64,000 nt of DNA, from positions 1 to 64,000 of the forward strand of contig JAWKHJ010000004.1 of assembly GCA_041394905.1 (NCBI GenBank). The letters run 5' to 3'. The notes beneath the pieces were generated by a model. It saw only the letters and a list, made by a program, of their open reading frames with translations, did no database searches and was not told the origin of the DNA. Positions 41,001 to 48,770 of this stretch are shown one piece after another. This DNA comes from RI-231 sp041394905 (GTDB taxonomy: Bacteria > Acidobacteriota > Terriglobia > Bryobacterales > UBA6623). Each line of letters opens with the position of its first letter. Within the stretch, counting starts at the first letter, position 1. The position numbers and the translations under genes are program-made.

Positions 41001-41410
41001 CTTTCGAGAGGATCGGGCGGCCGGACGTGCTGGCGCCGTTCCGCCCGCTCGACCCGAGCAAGATCCGCACCTTCACCTATGCCGACGGCCGAACCGTCAC
41101 GGGCCGCTTCGCCTTCGACCCCACCATCTTCCAAGCGGTCAAACCGACGGACTTCGACGAGACGCGCCCCGGCAACATCAGCCGCAACGAGTTCCGCATG
41201 CGCGGCTACCGCCAATGGGACCTGCGTGTCGCGCGCCCGTTCGCCATCACGGAAGACCTTTCGATGCAACTCGGCTTCGACATGATCAACGTGCTCGGGG
41301 CGCGCAACTGGGCGGCGCCGTTCGGCAACATCGACCACCCCTACTTCGGCGTCGTGCGCACCGAAGGCGTTCGCCGTACCTTTCAGGCCGTCGTGCGCGT
41401 CGAATTTTAG
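38099..41410 (+). CDS. Oar-like TonB-dependent outer-membrane protein (third, divergent)
   Basis: This is an intact 1,103-residue protein with a signal peptide (FPALLLILALAASAQEP). The N-terminal beta domain has VQGAVLDASGLPLDDVQVEL. The plug region has AINYQFDGANNNAQNRVTG and FRAVTHTYSARDGRNAGA. The barrel ends with TFQAVVRVEF. It is clearly less similar to the other two receptors. It follows the anti-sigma gene by 21 nt and is probably in its operon, which gives a sigma/anti-sigma/receptor unit comparable in logic to cell-surface signalling systems. The plug lacks an obvious N-terminal signalling (STN) extension. Confidence 0.92.
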   Translation: MRPRFPALLLILALAASAQEPPRSAVQGAVLDASGLPLDDVQVELLSLTTGRIRSLRTDQTGRFSFSDLDSARYSLSFFRDGYAAVKQPPVELLPGSPLELTVRLERLGPPLARPTAGIQTIALEYGLVREQIAAAPMLLGSEGRTAVDKLALLVPGLTPVEPIEIDPFSGVAAATSANGSRRSAINYQFDGANNNAQNRVTGAQAATFAPTPDAIETFRAVTHTYSARDGRNAGAVLSATSRSGDANWHGQLRGILRPFQNPLASFDGSTDSLGGWAGGGQIGGPLWSKRKLFFFGDFEGWRTTQQHTQTADVFSMAERTGDFSALGQTVVDPLTNAPFADNVIPATRLDPLMQRYLDAFVPEPNVGDRQARFRSDLASRGKTSVGRIDFKPGDWTFTLSHLYYRADVLTPIGDEVIAPSPGVAESRRQLSNNVQFSATWSPGARFSQTTRVAGQRLSIARWQGRQDYRGMTADEFGFDFASYGYEPGTIPDVTLYDDQGFVRMHIAPFLFSENSAQTTYQFSHDAEVRLGRQTFRGGVLYQRGLWPFSNTENFAGSFSFPGPPEPPIRSRPNGLRDLLLGLPSEYRLQTPRSLDLRWREFAAYGQAELQPLRTLRVTIGLRAESQPPAYDRFDRIGAFRPGETSERFPTQQIGLIFPGDIDGDRGVLPRATVDYPGVNVGPRVGVAFSSGSDNRVARWLLGPSGRSVIRASYGLFYDFGAFAGSSAAALFQANYPPFSTVNTYDLSNFSRFSNTFASPLASAPGAQRPDLVSAIVRYPFLVFDRDFQNARAHQWNLGFQRLLPGGVFVSAIYVGSRSLKLQRQRELNEFIRNPLRPFTFVRSMRRYSRYSDIRQFESTGSGRYNGLQLRANRYLRRGLAFDIGYTWSRSDDNSSQLLGGELVTEPWSVSNFDRRQNLTATWTWEMRIPRSWSDRYPWLDRWTLAGVMRARSGLPLDIRQNEDPTFTFERIGRPDVLAPFRPLDPSKIRTFTYADGRTVTGRFAFDPTIFQAVKPTDFDETRPGNISRNEFRMRGYRQWDLRVARPFAITEDLSMQLGFDMINVLGARNWAAPFGNIDHPYFGVVRTEGVRRTFQAVVRVEF

Positions 41411-41466
41411 AGACTGGGCCGGAACTTCGGGCCGCTCCGCCGCGAAGAGTCACAATAGCGCCCGGC

Positions 41467-41472
41467 TATACT
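41467..41472 (+). promoter_or_regulatory. Predicted -10 box of the TlpA-like gene
   Basis: TATACT lies 28 nt before ATG 41500, followed by a ggga-type ribosome-binding site. Confidence 0.45.
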
Positions 41473-41499
41473 GGGAGCGTCAGCTTTTTGGGAGAGTCC

Positions 41500-42027
41500 A
41501 TGAATCGTTCGTTCCTTAGCGTTGCGCTGCTCGCGGCGTTGTTCACCTTCGGATGCAGCCAATCGTCCGTGTCCACGGAAAAGGCCGAAGCTGCGCAAGC
41601 CGCCGGCAAGGACGCGCCGAAAGCCGCGCCGGACTTCACCCTGACCGACGCCGACGGCAACGAGATCACGCTCTCCAAGCTCAAGGGCCAAGTTGTCCTG
41701 CTCAACTTCTGGGCGACGTGGTGCGGCCCTTGCAAGATCGAGATGCCCTGGTTCATCGACTTCCAGCGCAAGTACAAAGACCGCGGATTTACCGTCGTGG
41801 CCGTCTCGCTAGACGAAGAGGGCTGGGATGTCGTGCGGCCCTACGCTGAAGAGATGCAGTTTAACTTCCCTGTCGTGGTCGGCAATGACGAGCTCGCGGA
41901 GAAGTTCGGCGATATGTACGCGCTGCCCACCACTTTCGTCATCAACAAGCAGGGCGAGATCGTCGACACCCACACCGGTTTGGTCGACCGCACCGTCTAC
42001 GAGGAAGAGATTGAGTCGCTTCTGTAA
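41500..42027 (+). CDS. TlpA/ResA-type thioredoxin lipoprotein
   Basis: This encodes 175 residues. The signal peptide ends with FTFGC, a lipobox, so the protein is probably a periplasm-facing lipoprotein. The thioredoxin fold has APDFTLTDADGNEITLSKLK, the active site WCGPC in FWATWCGPCKIEMPW, and the cis-Pro region YALPTTFVIN. It reduces disulfides, commonly in cytochrome c maturation. The next gene, a DsbD N-domain protein, begins within its last 17 bases, so they form a redox pair. Confidence 0.93.
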   Translation: MNRSFLSVALLAALFTFGCSQSSVSTEKAEAAQAAGKDAPKAAPDFTLTDADGNEITLSKLKGQVVLLNFWATWCGPCKIEMPWFIDFQRKYKDRGFTVVAVSLDEEGWDVVRPYAEEMQFNFPVVVGNDELAEKFGDMYALPTTFVINKQGEIVDTHTGLVDRTVYEEEIESLL

Positions 42028-42478
42028 GCTCGTTCTCGCCGGATCGCTGGCCACTCTCGTCCTTTCGGCCCAGTTTCGCGGTTTCCAGGCGGCCTCGGTC
42101 GCGCCTCCGCCCCCGGTCGCCGTCAAAGCCGGCGCGGAAACGAGAGTGCCTGTGACGGTGCGCGTCCGGCCCGGCTACCACATCAACTCGAGCAAGCCGA
42201 ACGAGGACTACCTCATTCCGACGGCTCTGACCTGGGATGCAGCTCCGCTCGAGGTCGTGCGCGTCGAGTATCCCGAAGCCGAGACCGTGACCTACGACTT
42301 TTCTCCGAAGCCGCTGTCGGTCTATTCGGGCGAGATCGAGATCGTCACAGTGCTGCGCGCGCCCGCCGGGGCCAAGCCGGGAGAGACGATCTCCGGACGG
42401 CTGCACTACCAAGCCTGCAATAACAAGGCTTGCCTGGCCCCGACTTCGGTCGAAATCTCCGTTCCGCTCGAGCACTAA
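42011..42478 (+). CDS. DsbD N-terminal (alpha) domain-like secreted protein
   Basis: The protein is 155 residues from TTG 42011 with a signal peptide (LVLAGSLATLVLSAQ). The body matches the immunoglobulin-like DsbD alpha domain: VPVTVRVRPGYHINSSKP, YDFSPKPLSVYSGEIE and the Cys pair in YQACNNKACLAPT. In DsbD this domain passes electrons to periplasmic thiol proteins. Here it stands alone, without the membrane part, right after the TlpA-like gene. It may exchange electrons with it. Confidence 0.85.
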   Translation: MSRFCKLVLAGSLATLVLSAQFRGFQAASVAPPPPVAVKAGAETRVPVTVRVRPGYHINSSKPNEDYLIPTALTWDAAPLEVVRVEYPEAETVTYDFSPKPLSVYSGEIEIVTVLRAPAGAKPGETISGRLHYQACNNKACLAPTSVEISVPLEH

Positions 42479-42500
42479 GCAACGGCGGAATCGTTGCACC

Positions 42501-42506
42501 TACAAT
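42501..42506 (+). promoter_or_regulatory. Predicted -10 box of the MarR gene (leaderless)
   Basis: TACAAT ends eight bases before GTG 42514, so transcription would begin at or next to the start codon. This suggests a leaderless mRNA. Confidence 0.45.
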
Positions 42507-42513
42507 CCAAGGT

Positions 42514-42944
42514 GTGAGCGTCAGCGCAAGAATCCTCAGCGACTGTTTGGCCACACGGGTACGCCGGATCAACCGCATCGTCACCTCGATCTACGACGAA
42601 GCGCTGCGGCCTTACGGGCTCAAGATCAGCCAAATGAACATCCTGGTTGCTGCGGGCACGCGTAGCCCGGCCCGGCCGGCGGAGCTTGCCCGCGCGCTCG
42701 ATCTCGATCCGTCGACATTGAGCCGCAATCTGCGCATCCTGCACCGGCACGGCTGGATTGAGTTTCTGGAAGACTCCGAGGACGCTCGCGCCCAGCCGTT
42801 CCAGGTGACCGCGGCAGGCTGCAATCTGATCGACAGGGCGTATCCAGCGTGGAATGCGGCGCAACGAAAGACCGAGGAAGAGTTGGGCCAAGACGTCGTC
42901 GAGGCACTGATGAAGAGCTTTCCCGCCGCGGACAGACGCCTTAG
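42514..42944 (+). CDS. MarR-family transcriptional regulator
   Basis: GTG 42514 begins VSVSARILSDCLATRVRR. The winged helix reads LKISQMNILVAAGTRSPARP, then AELARALDLDPSTLSRNLRI and HRHGWIEFLEDSEDARAQPF, a clear MarR pattern with recognition helix and wing. The C-terminal helix is AYPAWNAAQRKTEEEL. The open frame runs on into antisense of the next gene. With one base change it would stop at TAG 42942-42944, exactly before the convergent transporter stop, which I prefer. Targets may include the adjacent redox or metal genes. Confidence 0.85.
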
Positions 42945-44176
42945 CTACAGAGACATCCAGGCCAAGGCAAGCGAGAGCACAATCATCGCGCCCACCGTCA
43001 GGTACGCCACCAAGTTGAAGAACTTCGAGTTCGTCCACTCGCCCATCAGGTCCGAGCGGTTGATCAGCATCAGCGTGAAGATGAGGATCACCGGCAGCAG
43101 CACGCCGTTGAGGACCTGCGACCACAGGATCATGCGCACCAGCGGGAACCCCGGGATGAGCACCATCCCCGCGCCGAGCACGATCAAGCCCGTATAGAGC
43201 CAGTAGAACGCAGGGCCCCTCGTCGAAGCGCTGATTCACGCCGGACTCGAAGCCCAGCCCTTCGCACACCGTGTAGGCGGTCGAAAGCGGCAGGATGCTC
43301 GCCGCGAACAGCGACGCGAATAGCAAGCCGGCGGAGAACAGCAGGGCCGTACTCGCCGAGCGGCTTCAACGCCAGCGCCGCCTCGGAGGCGTCCTGAATC
43401 TCGCGCGGCCCCTGCTCCCAAATCGCCCCGCGCTCGAGACGATGATGAAGAACGCGATCATCGACATCACGACGCAACCCACCACAACCTCGATCCGCGA
43501 CTCGCGATACTGCTTCTCGTCGATGCCTTTCTCGACGACCGCCGCTTGCAAGTAGAACTGCATCCACGGCGCAACGGAGGTGCCAACCAATCCGACCAGC
43601 ACCGCAATGTAGCCGGGGTGATTGATCAACCCACCGGCGTCACCGTCGCCTCCATCGCCTTGCCCCAATCCGGCTGCACCATCAGCGCCGACACGATGTA
43701 GGCGAAGTAGAAGCTGCTCGCCACCAGGAACACCTTTTCGACGCTGTCATAGGTTCCTTTGACCACCAACAGCCACACCAACGCCGCGCCGATCGGGACG
43801 GAGATGTAGCGGCTGACCGAGAACAGCTCGAGCGAGCCCGCGATTCCGGCGAAGTTCGCCGCCACGTTGGCCAGGTTCACCAGGAACAGCACCGCCATGA
43901 CGATGAACGTCGTGCGGAATCCGAACTCCTCCCCGAATCAGATCGAAAGTCCTTTTCCCGTGACCGCGCCCATGCGCGAGCACATTTTTGCGCCACGATC
44001 AGCGCCAGCGTGATCGGAATCAGCGTCCACAGCGGCGTGTAGCCCCAACGCGCGCCGGCCTCGGAATAGGTGAAGATGCCGCCGGCGTCGTTGTCGACCA
44101 TCGCCGTGATGAAGCCCGGCCCCAACACCGCGAAGAACACGGCGATCTGGCGGCGCATTGTCTTGAGCAAGGCCAT
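42945..44176 (-). CDS. Nramp-related divalent-metal transporter with non-canonical motifs, several frame breaks
   Basis: ATG 44176 gives MALLKTMRRQIAVFFAVLGP, then GFITAMVDNDAGGIFTYSEA in helix 1. Canonical Nramp has DPGN there. The helix 6 region is LVGTSVAPWMQFYLQAAVVE, where canonical proteins have an MPH motif. Further helices (FIVMAVLFLVNLANVAANFA and others) fit the 11-12-helix fold, and the end is TVGAMIVLSLALAWMSL. Pieces lie in at least four frames. Loss of the DPGN/MPH ligands suggests altered ion choice, possibly Mg2+ as in Nramp-related Mg transporters. It begins directly after the MgtE-N/CBS gene (TAG then ATG). Confidence 0.82.
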
Positions 44177-45444
44177 CTAGCGGGAACGCCCGGTTTGAGA
44201 ACGGCGATCACATCGTCCGCCGTGATTACGCCTTTGAGCAAGCCGACCTCGTCGGTCACGGGAGGGAATAGCAGTTGTACTTGTCGAAAATTTCGATGAC
44301 TCGGCTGCGCTCAGCCTCCAGGTCGACGCGCGGCGTCTCACGAAACGCGAGTGGCCGAAGCGGCTGATCCGGGCCGTTCAGGAACAGCCGACCGATGGGG
44401 ACCGCAGCCACCAGCCGCTCCAAGTCGTCAACCAGAAAGACGTGCGTGAGCGACTTGGCGAGATAGTCGTGCTCACGCATCGCAGTAATGGCCGCTTCCA
44501 CGGTGGCGTCCTGCTGCACGGCGAGGAAGTAGTTGGTCATCATGCCGCCGGCGGTATCTTCGGGGTACTCGAGCAACTCTTCGACGTCCGCCGCCGGCTC
44601 GTCGTCCATCTCCTCGAGAATCTCGTCACTCTCGTGCTCTTCGAGGCTGTTGAGCAGGTCGGCGGCCGCGTCGGGCTCCATTTCGTCGAGGATCTCGGCG
44701 ACGCGTTCCTTGTCGAGCGAGTGCAGGATGCCGGCGTGCAGCTTCGGGTCGATCTCCTCGAGCGCCTGGGCGGCTACCTGTTCGTCGAGCGTCTCGAACA
44801 GGGCTCCCGCGCTCGGCAGGACCGAGCTCTTCAATGATGTCGGCCACGTCGGCGGGATGGAGCTGGCCGATGCGGTCGTGCGAGATGCGCAGCTTGAGAC
44901 GGCGGTGGGGATCCGGCTCGACGATGTTGCAGTACTCCCAGGGGATGGAGTTTTGCTTGAAGCGCGTTTGCAACTTGCGGATCATCCCGTAGGGCAAGAC
45001 GCCCTCGGTGAGCCGCCGGAAGGCGCCCTGCAAGCCCACGCCCACCTCGTGGACCCAGAGCTCGTCATGCGCGTTGGTGCGCTCGATGCGCAGCGCTACG
45101 TCGTTGACGCGCACAACCTTGCGGCCGTTCACGTCGACGATCTGTTGGTCGAGCAGATCGCGGTCGAGCAGCAGGTGCGACTCGTCGCTGTAATAAGGAA
45201 TGAACTGGTCGTCGGCCAGTACGATCCGGTCGAGGCTGATCTCGCGGATCTGGTCGTGGCGGATCTGGAAACGGATCTTGCCGTCGCCGAAGAGGTAGTG
45301 GGAAATGCGGCGAGGATGCTCTCTAGGCGCAATCGCGGCTTCGCGTACACGCCCGATGCGCGCGCCGTTAGGCCCTTCCAGGCGAAGCCCGGTGAGCTCG
45401 GTCAGGTAGACCAACCGCTCCAAGCCGACTTTGGTCGTCGTCAT
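44177..45444 (-). CDS. PRC-barrel/MgtE-N/CBS protein without a channel domain, frame breaks
   Basis: From ATG 45444 (MTTTKVGLERLVYLTELTGL) a PRC-barrel-like beta region covers residues 10-130. It is followed by IGQLHPADVADIIEELGP, the start of an MgtE N superhelical domain. This continues in the next frame as LFETLDEQVAAQALEEIDP and MEPDAAADLLNSLEEHESD. CBS repeats follow: YPEDTAGGMMTNYFLAVQQD, then GLLKGVITADDVIAVLKPG in a further frame. MgtE senses Mg2+ with exactly this N-CBS module, but no membrane helices follow here. The stop (44177-44179) touches the Nramp-related start. I infer a soluble Mg2+ sensor controlling that transporter. Confidence 0.85.
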
Positions 45445-45730
45445 CTCGCCGTCGCGCGGCGAGCGCACGCCCCGGCAGGGCGTGCGGCGTCGCGCGCTCC
45501 CTTGTCGTGCACCAACTACTGCCGGGGTCGTCTAACATCGTCTGCAAGTCAAGCGGAAGCGCCCTGCGTCCGCTGTACCTTCTTATCGTACACCGGGGAG
45601 CGCGGATGGGATCTGCACAGCCGCTCTTGCGCACCGGCTTCGGCGAGAATTTCGCCCTGAAACACGACAACGCGCGACATTTCGCGACATCGCCGCTGGC
45701 TGGATCTAAGGTTTTCAGAAAAAAACAAGA

Positions 45731-45759
45731 AGGCTCCGGAAGGGGATTCCCCGGAGCCT
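45731..45759 (-). terminator. Intrinsic terminator of rsmD
   Basis: A 9-bp stem (45731-45739 with 45751-45759) is followed on the minus strand by cttcttgtttttttctg. It ends the rsmD transcript 26 nt after the stop. The 280 bases between it and the MgtE-N/CBS start hold no supported gene. Confidence 0.85.
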
Positions 45760-45784
45760 GTTCGCTTTGAGGGTAACAGGCCTG

Positions 45785-46310
45785 TCAAGCGTCGACGGGG
45801 CGGTAGAAGGTCAATGCGTTCGAGCCCGCCTTGACGATCCTCGTCCGCACGAGCTGCTCATAGTTCTCGCGCAGCTCGAATTTGGCGTCGTGCTGCGCGA
45901 TGGCGAGCTTCACGCCCTTCTCGGCCAAGGCGTGCAGCGTCTTGTGGTAGGCGTCGTGGTCGGCGTAGGGCGGCCCCAGGAACCAGATGTCGGCTTCGAT
46001 GCGGGGCAGGGCGGCTTCGACGCGCGACGAGATCACGATGGCGTCCGCCGTAGCGCCCAACGTTTCGAGGTTCGCCTCGATCACCTTCACCGCCTGCGGG
46101 TTTGCCTCCACCATGTAGGCCTGCAACGCCCCCCGGCTCAGCGCCTCGATGCCCACCGCGCCGGTCCCTGAGAATAGGCTTGCGAAGACCTGCCCGGCAA
46201 CTTCCAGCTGCAAGATGTTGAACAACGTCTCGCGCATTCGGTCCAGCATCGGGCGTTTCCATGCCGCAGCGAATTAGGCTGACGGCATGATATTTGCCGG
46301 CGACTCTCAT
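45785..46310 (-). CDS. rsmD: 16S rRNA (guanine966-N2)-methyltransferase RsmD, frame break near 46255
   Basis: ATG 46310 gives MRVAGKYHAVSLIRCG, then after a one-base change MLDRMRETLFNILQ. The SAM motif reads FASLFSGTGAVGIEALSRGA. The catalytic motif reads FLGPPYADHD, where the family normally has DPPY or NPPY, so the first residue of the motif is Gly here (one base away from Asp). The protein methylates G966 of 16S rRNA. The N-terminus is a few residues shorter than usual. Confidence 0.88.
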
Positions 46311-46333
46311 GGCTTTTCTCGGGCGACCTCGTC

Positions 46334-46339
46334 TACAAT
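46334..46339 (+). promoter_or_regulatory. Predicted -10 box of the first mannonate-dehydratase-like gene
   Basis: TACAAT lies 13 nt before ATG 46353 and would give a leader of about six bases. Confidence 0.4.
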
Positions 46340-46352
46340 CGGGCGACTTTCC

Positions 46353-47433
46353 ATGGGAGCACACAGCCGCCGCGACCTTCTATGCTGCCTCCGGCGTTCC
46401 GCTTTCCGCTTGCGCCTTCGGGTCCGAAGGCCGAAGCTGCGCCGGAAGCCGCCTTTTGGACGCCGAAGGTGAGCGAAAACATCGGCTCCCTCGACGACTC
46501 GACGCTGCGCTGGATGGCTCAGCTCGGCCTCGAGTGGGTCGTGCTGCAGGGTACGGATTGGGTCGACCGGGGCGCGAAGGGCTACTGGACGGTCGATGAC
46601 ATACGCCCGCAGGAGCGTTGCCAGCGCGAATGGCCTGGCTCTATTCGCTGATGATCCCCATCGCCTGGCTGATGAGCCTGATGCTCGGCCGCGACGACCG
46701 CGACCACGACCATCGCCAACATCGAGCGCAGCATCCAGGCCGCGGCCGAGGCCGGCGTCCAGATGCTCGAGTGGCTGGTCGCCGGACTTCAACTTTCCGC
46801 GACACTGGCTACTACACGGTCGAGGGCCGCGGCGGCGCGGGCTACAAAGCAACGACTACGCCCGCGTGGCCGACGCGCCGCCATTTCCAGGCATCGGCGC
46901 CGACCTCGCGCCAACAGCTCGGGACCGCAAGGAACACGCCGTCGAACGGTATCCCGGTGGCTGAGAAAGCTGGCGTGACCATGGGTTGCCACCCCAAGGA
47001 TCCGCCCGTGAAGGCCATGCGCGGGATCGAGCGCATCCTCACGAACACGGACCAGATCGAGCAGTATCTCGACGTCGCCGACAGCGCGGCCCACGGCTTC
47101 ACCTTTTTGCCAGGGCACTGTCACGAGATGGGCGTCGACGTTCTCGACGCCATCCGCTTCATCGGCGGCCGCGACGCATCCACCACGTCCGACGCACCGT
47201 CCAGAACCGTCCCCAAGTTCGTCGAGACTTTCATTGACGACGGCGATGTCGACATGCTCGAGGCCATGCGGGCCTACCACGAGGTCGACTACCAGGGCTC
47301 GCTCGTGAGCGACTACACGCCGCGCATCGTCGGCGACTTTGCGGGCGGACGTCGGCTGCACGTTCTCGCACGGCTACATTCGCGGGTTGGTGCAGGCTGC
47401 GAACGTTCTGCCGCTCCAAAACCCCAACCCTGA
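46353..47433 (+). CDS. Mannonate dehydratase-like protein (first of two), frame breaks
   Basis: The N-terminus MGAHSRRDLL resembles a twin-arginine signal. Pieces in different frames read WMAQLGLEWVVLQG, ANIERSIQAAAEAGVQML, DTGYYTVEGRGGAGYK, VAEKAGVTMGCHPKDPPVK, FLPGHCHEMGVDVLDAIRFI and VPKFVETFIDDGDVDMLEAM. These are the UxuA family signatures with His and Asp metal ligands. UxuA dehydrates D-mannonate to 2-keto-3-deoxygluconate. A Tat-like leader would be unusual for UxuA and suggests a periplasmic relative. At least five frame changes occur, and the exact stop is uncertain. Confidence 0.78.
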
Positions 47434-48420
47434 CCACGCCCTGGCTTCGCGAAAGGCTACGCGACCTCTCCGATGACACGCTGGCGGTTTCTTCAAACAG
47501 ATCGGCATCGAGCACGTCGTCAGCGCCAACGCGCCGAATCTCGTTGAGGCCTCCAAGCGGGGACCGATCCCCGGCCGACATGGCGCGAGCAACGACAAGC
47601 CACTGAGCCCTGAAGGCCGCCGACCTCACATCAAGGAGTATCTCGAAGAGCGTGGCCTCGGCGGAGATGGTCCACCTGGTGCATTTCGCCATCCTGTTGG
47701 GCAAACTGGACTGCGACCGTGGTTCCTCGCCAACGTGCAGCAGTGCATTCGCGCTGCCGGCGAAGCCGGATTCCGGTGGTCGAGTACAACCCGATCGCCG
47801 CCGCGGGCCTGGAAGGCAGCACGACCGGGCGCGGCGGGATGAGGCTACGCGACTACGACCACACGCGTAGCCAGCTGACCGCCTCCGCTGGCCAACGTCG
47901 GCGAACATTCGCGCGAGGAGATGTGGAGCGGCTGCACTGGTTCCTCGAAGGCGTCATCCCGGTCGCCGAGCAGAGCGGTGTGCGGCTGGCGATGCACCCC
48001 AACGATCCGCCGATTCCGGTCTTTCGCGGGCGGCGCAGCCAGTACTGAAGACCAGAGGCGGCTGATCGAGCTGATCGACAGCCTGGCGAACGGCATCACG
48101 CTCGGACACCGGCGTGACGACTCGAGATGGGCGCGAGGACGCGGCGAGGCGATCCGCTACTTCGGCTCACGGCGACCGCATCCACCACGTCCACTTCCGC
48201 ACCGCGCGCTGAGACGCCTTACTACGGGTACGACGGAAGTGATGCACGACGAAGGCGACTGCGACATGCTGGCCTGTATGCGCTTTCCAGGAGGTGGGCT
48301 ACCGGTATCGACATCCCCGACCATACGCCGGAGTTCAGCGAGGATACGTTGGGGAACCAGGTCGGCTGGCGTTTGCGCTTGGCTATCTACAATCGCTGCG
48401 GCACGCGGCGGAAGCGGTAG
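47434..48420 (+). CDS. Mannonate dehydratase-like protein (second of two), frame breaks
   Basis: After the first copy, a second UxuA-type protein is assembled from WLRERLRDLSDDTLA, FKQIGIEHVV-like sequence, VEYNPIAAAGLEGSTTGRGG, LHWFLEGVIPVAEQSGVRLA, MHPNDPPIPVFRG, LIELIDSLANGITL and EVMHDEGDCDMLACMR. The tail reads FALGYLQSL-like in another frame. It is more divergent from canonical UxuA than the first copy. No start codon can be fixed, and it could begin in the last bases of the first gene. At least six frame changes occur. The substrate may differ from mannonate. Confidence 0.65.
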
Positions 48421-48453
48421 TCTGGATGTGAATCGAAAGCTATGCTCATACAC

Positions 48454-48659
48454 ATGAGCGAGACGCGCACGAACATCGTGATCGACGACGAGTTGATCCG
48501 CAGGGTACTCGCCGAGACCGGCTTGAAGACCAAGCGTGAAGCCGTCCACGCGGGGCCTCGAGACGCTGCTGCGCCTGAAGCGCCACAGGAACGCGTACGG
48601 GCTTTCGCGGCAGGCTCGAGTGGCAGGGGGATCTGGAGGCGATGCGGCGCGATCGATGA
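48454..48659 (+). CDS. VapB-type antitoxin, toxin partner not found, frame break near 48555
   Basis: This encodes 68 residues. It starts MSETRTNIVIDDELIRRVLA, then TGLKTKREAVHAGLETLLRL, and after two small frame changes KLEWQGDLEAMRRDR ending at TGA 48657-48659. This is the ribbon-helix-helix VapB family with a C-terminal toxin-binding tail. A TATGCT box lies at 48441-48446. A PIN toxin should begin at the overlapping ATG 48656 (ATGA), but that frame runs only MILDAIVARYCTEP to a TGA. Only 112 bases remain before the next gene, too few for a 130-residue toxin. Confidence 0.7.
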
Positions 48660-48770
48660 TCCTCGACGCCATCGTTGCCAGGTACTGCACGGAGCCCTTC
48701 TCCGGCCATTTCGGCTTGCAGCTCTTCGCCGGGTGACGCCCGCGCCCCACTGCTACAACCAACTTCTCCA

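Noticed and set aside
42945..43197. A longer MarR protein running into this segment
   Set aside because: That frame is antisense to the highly hydrophobic C-terminus of the Nramp-related protein. MarR proteins normally end near where I place the stop.
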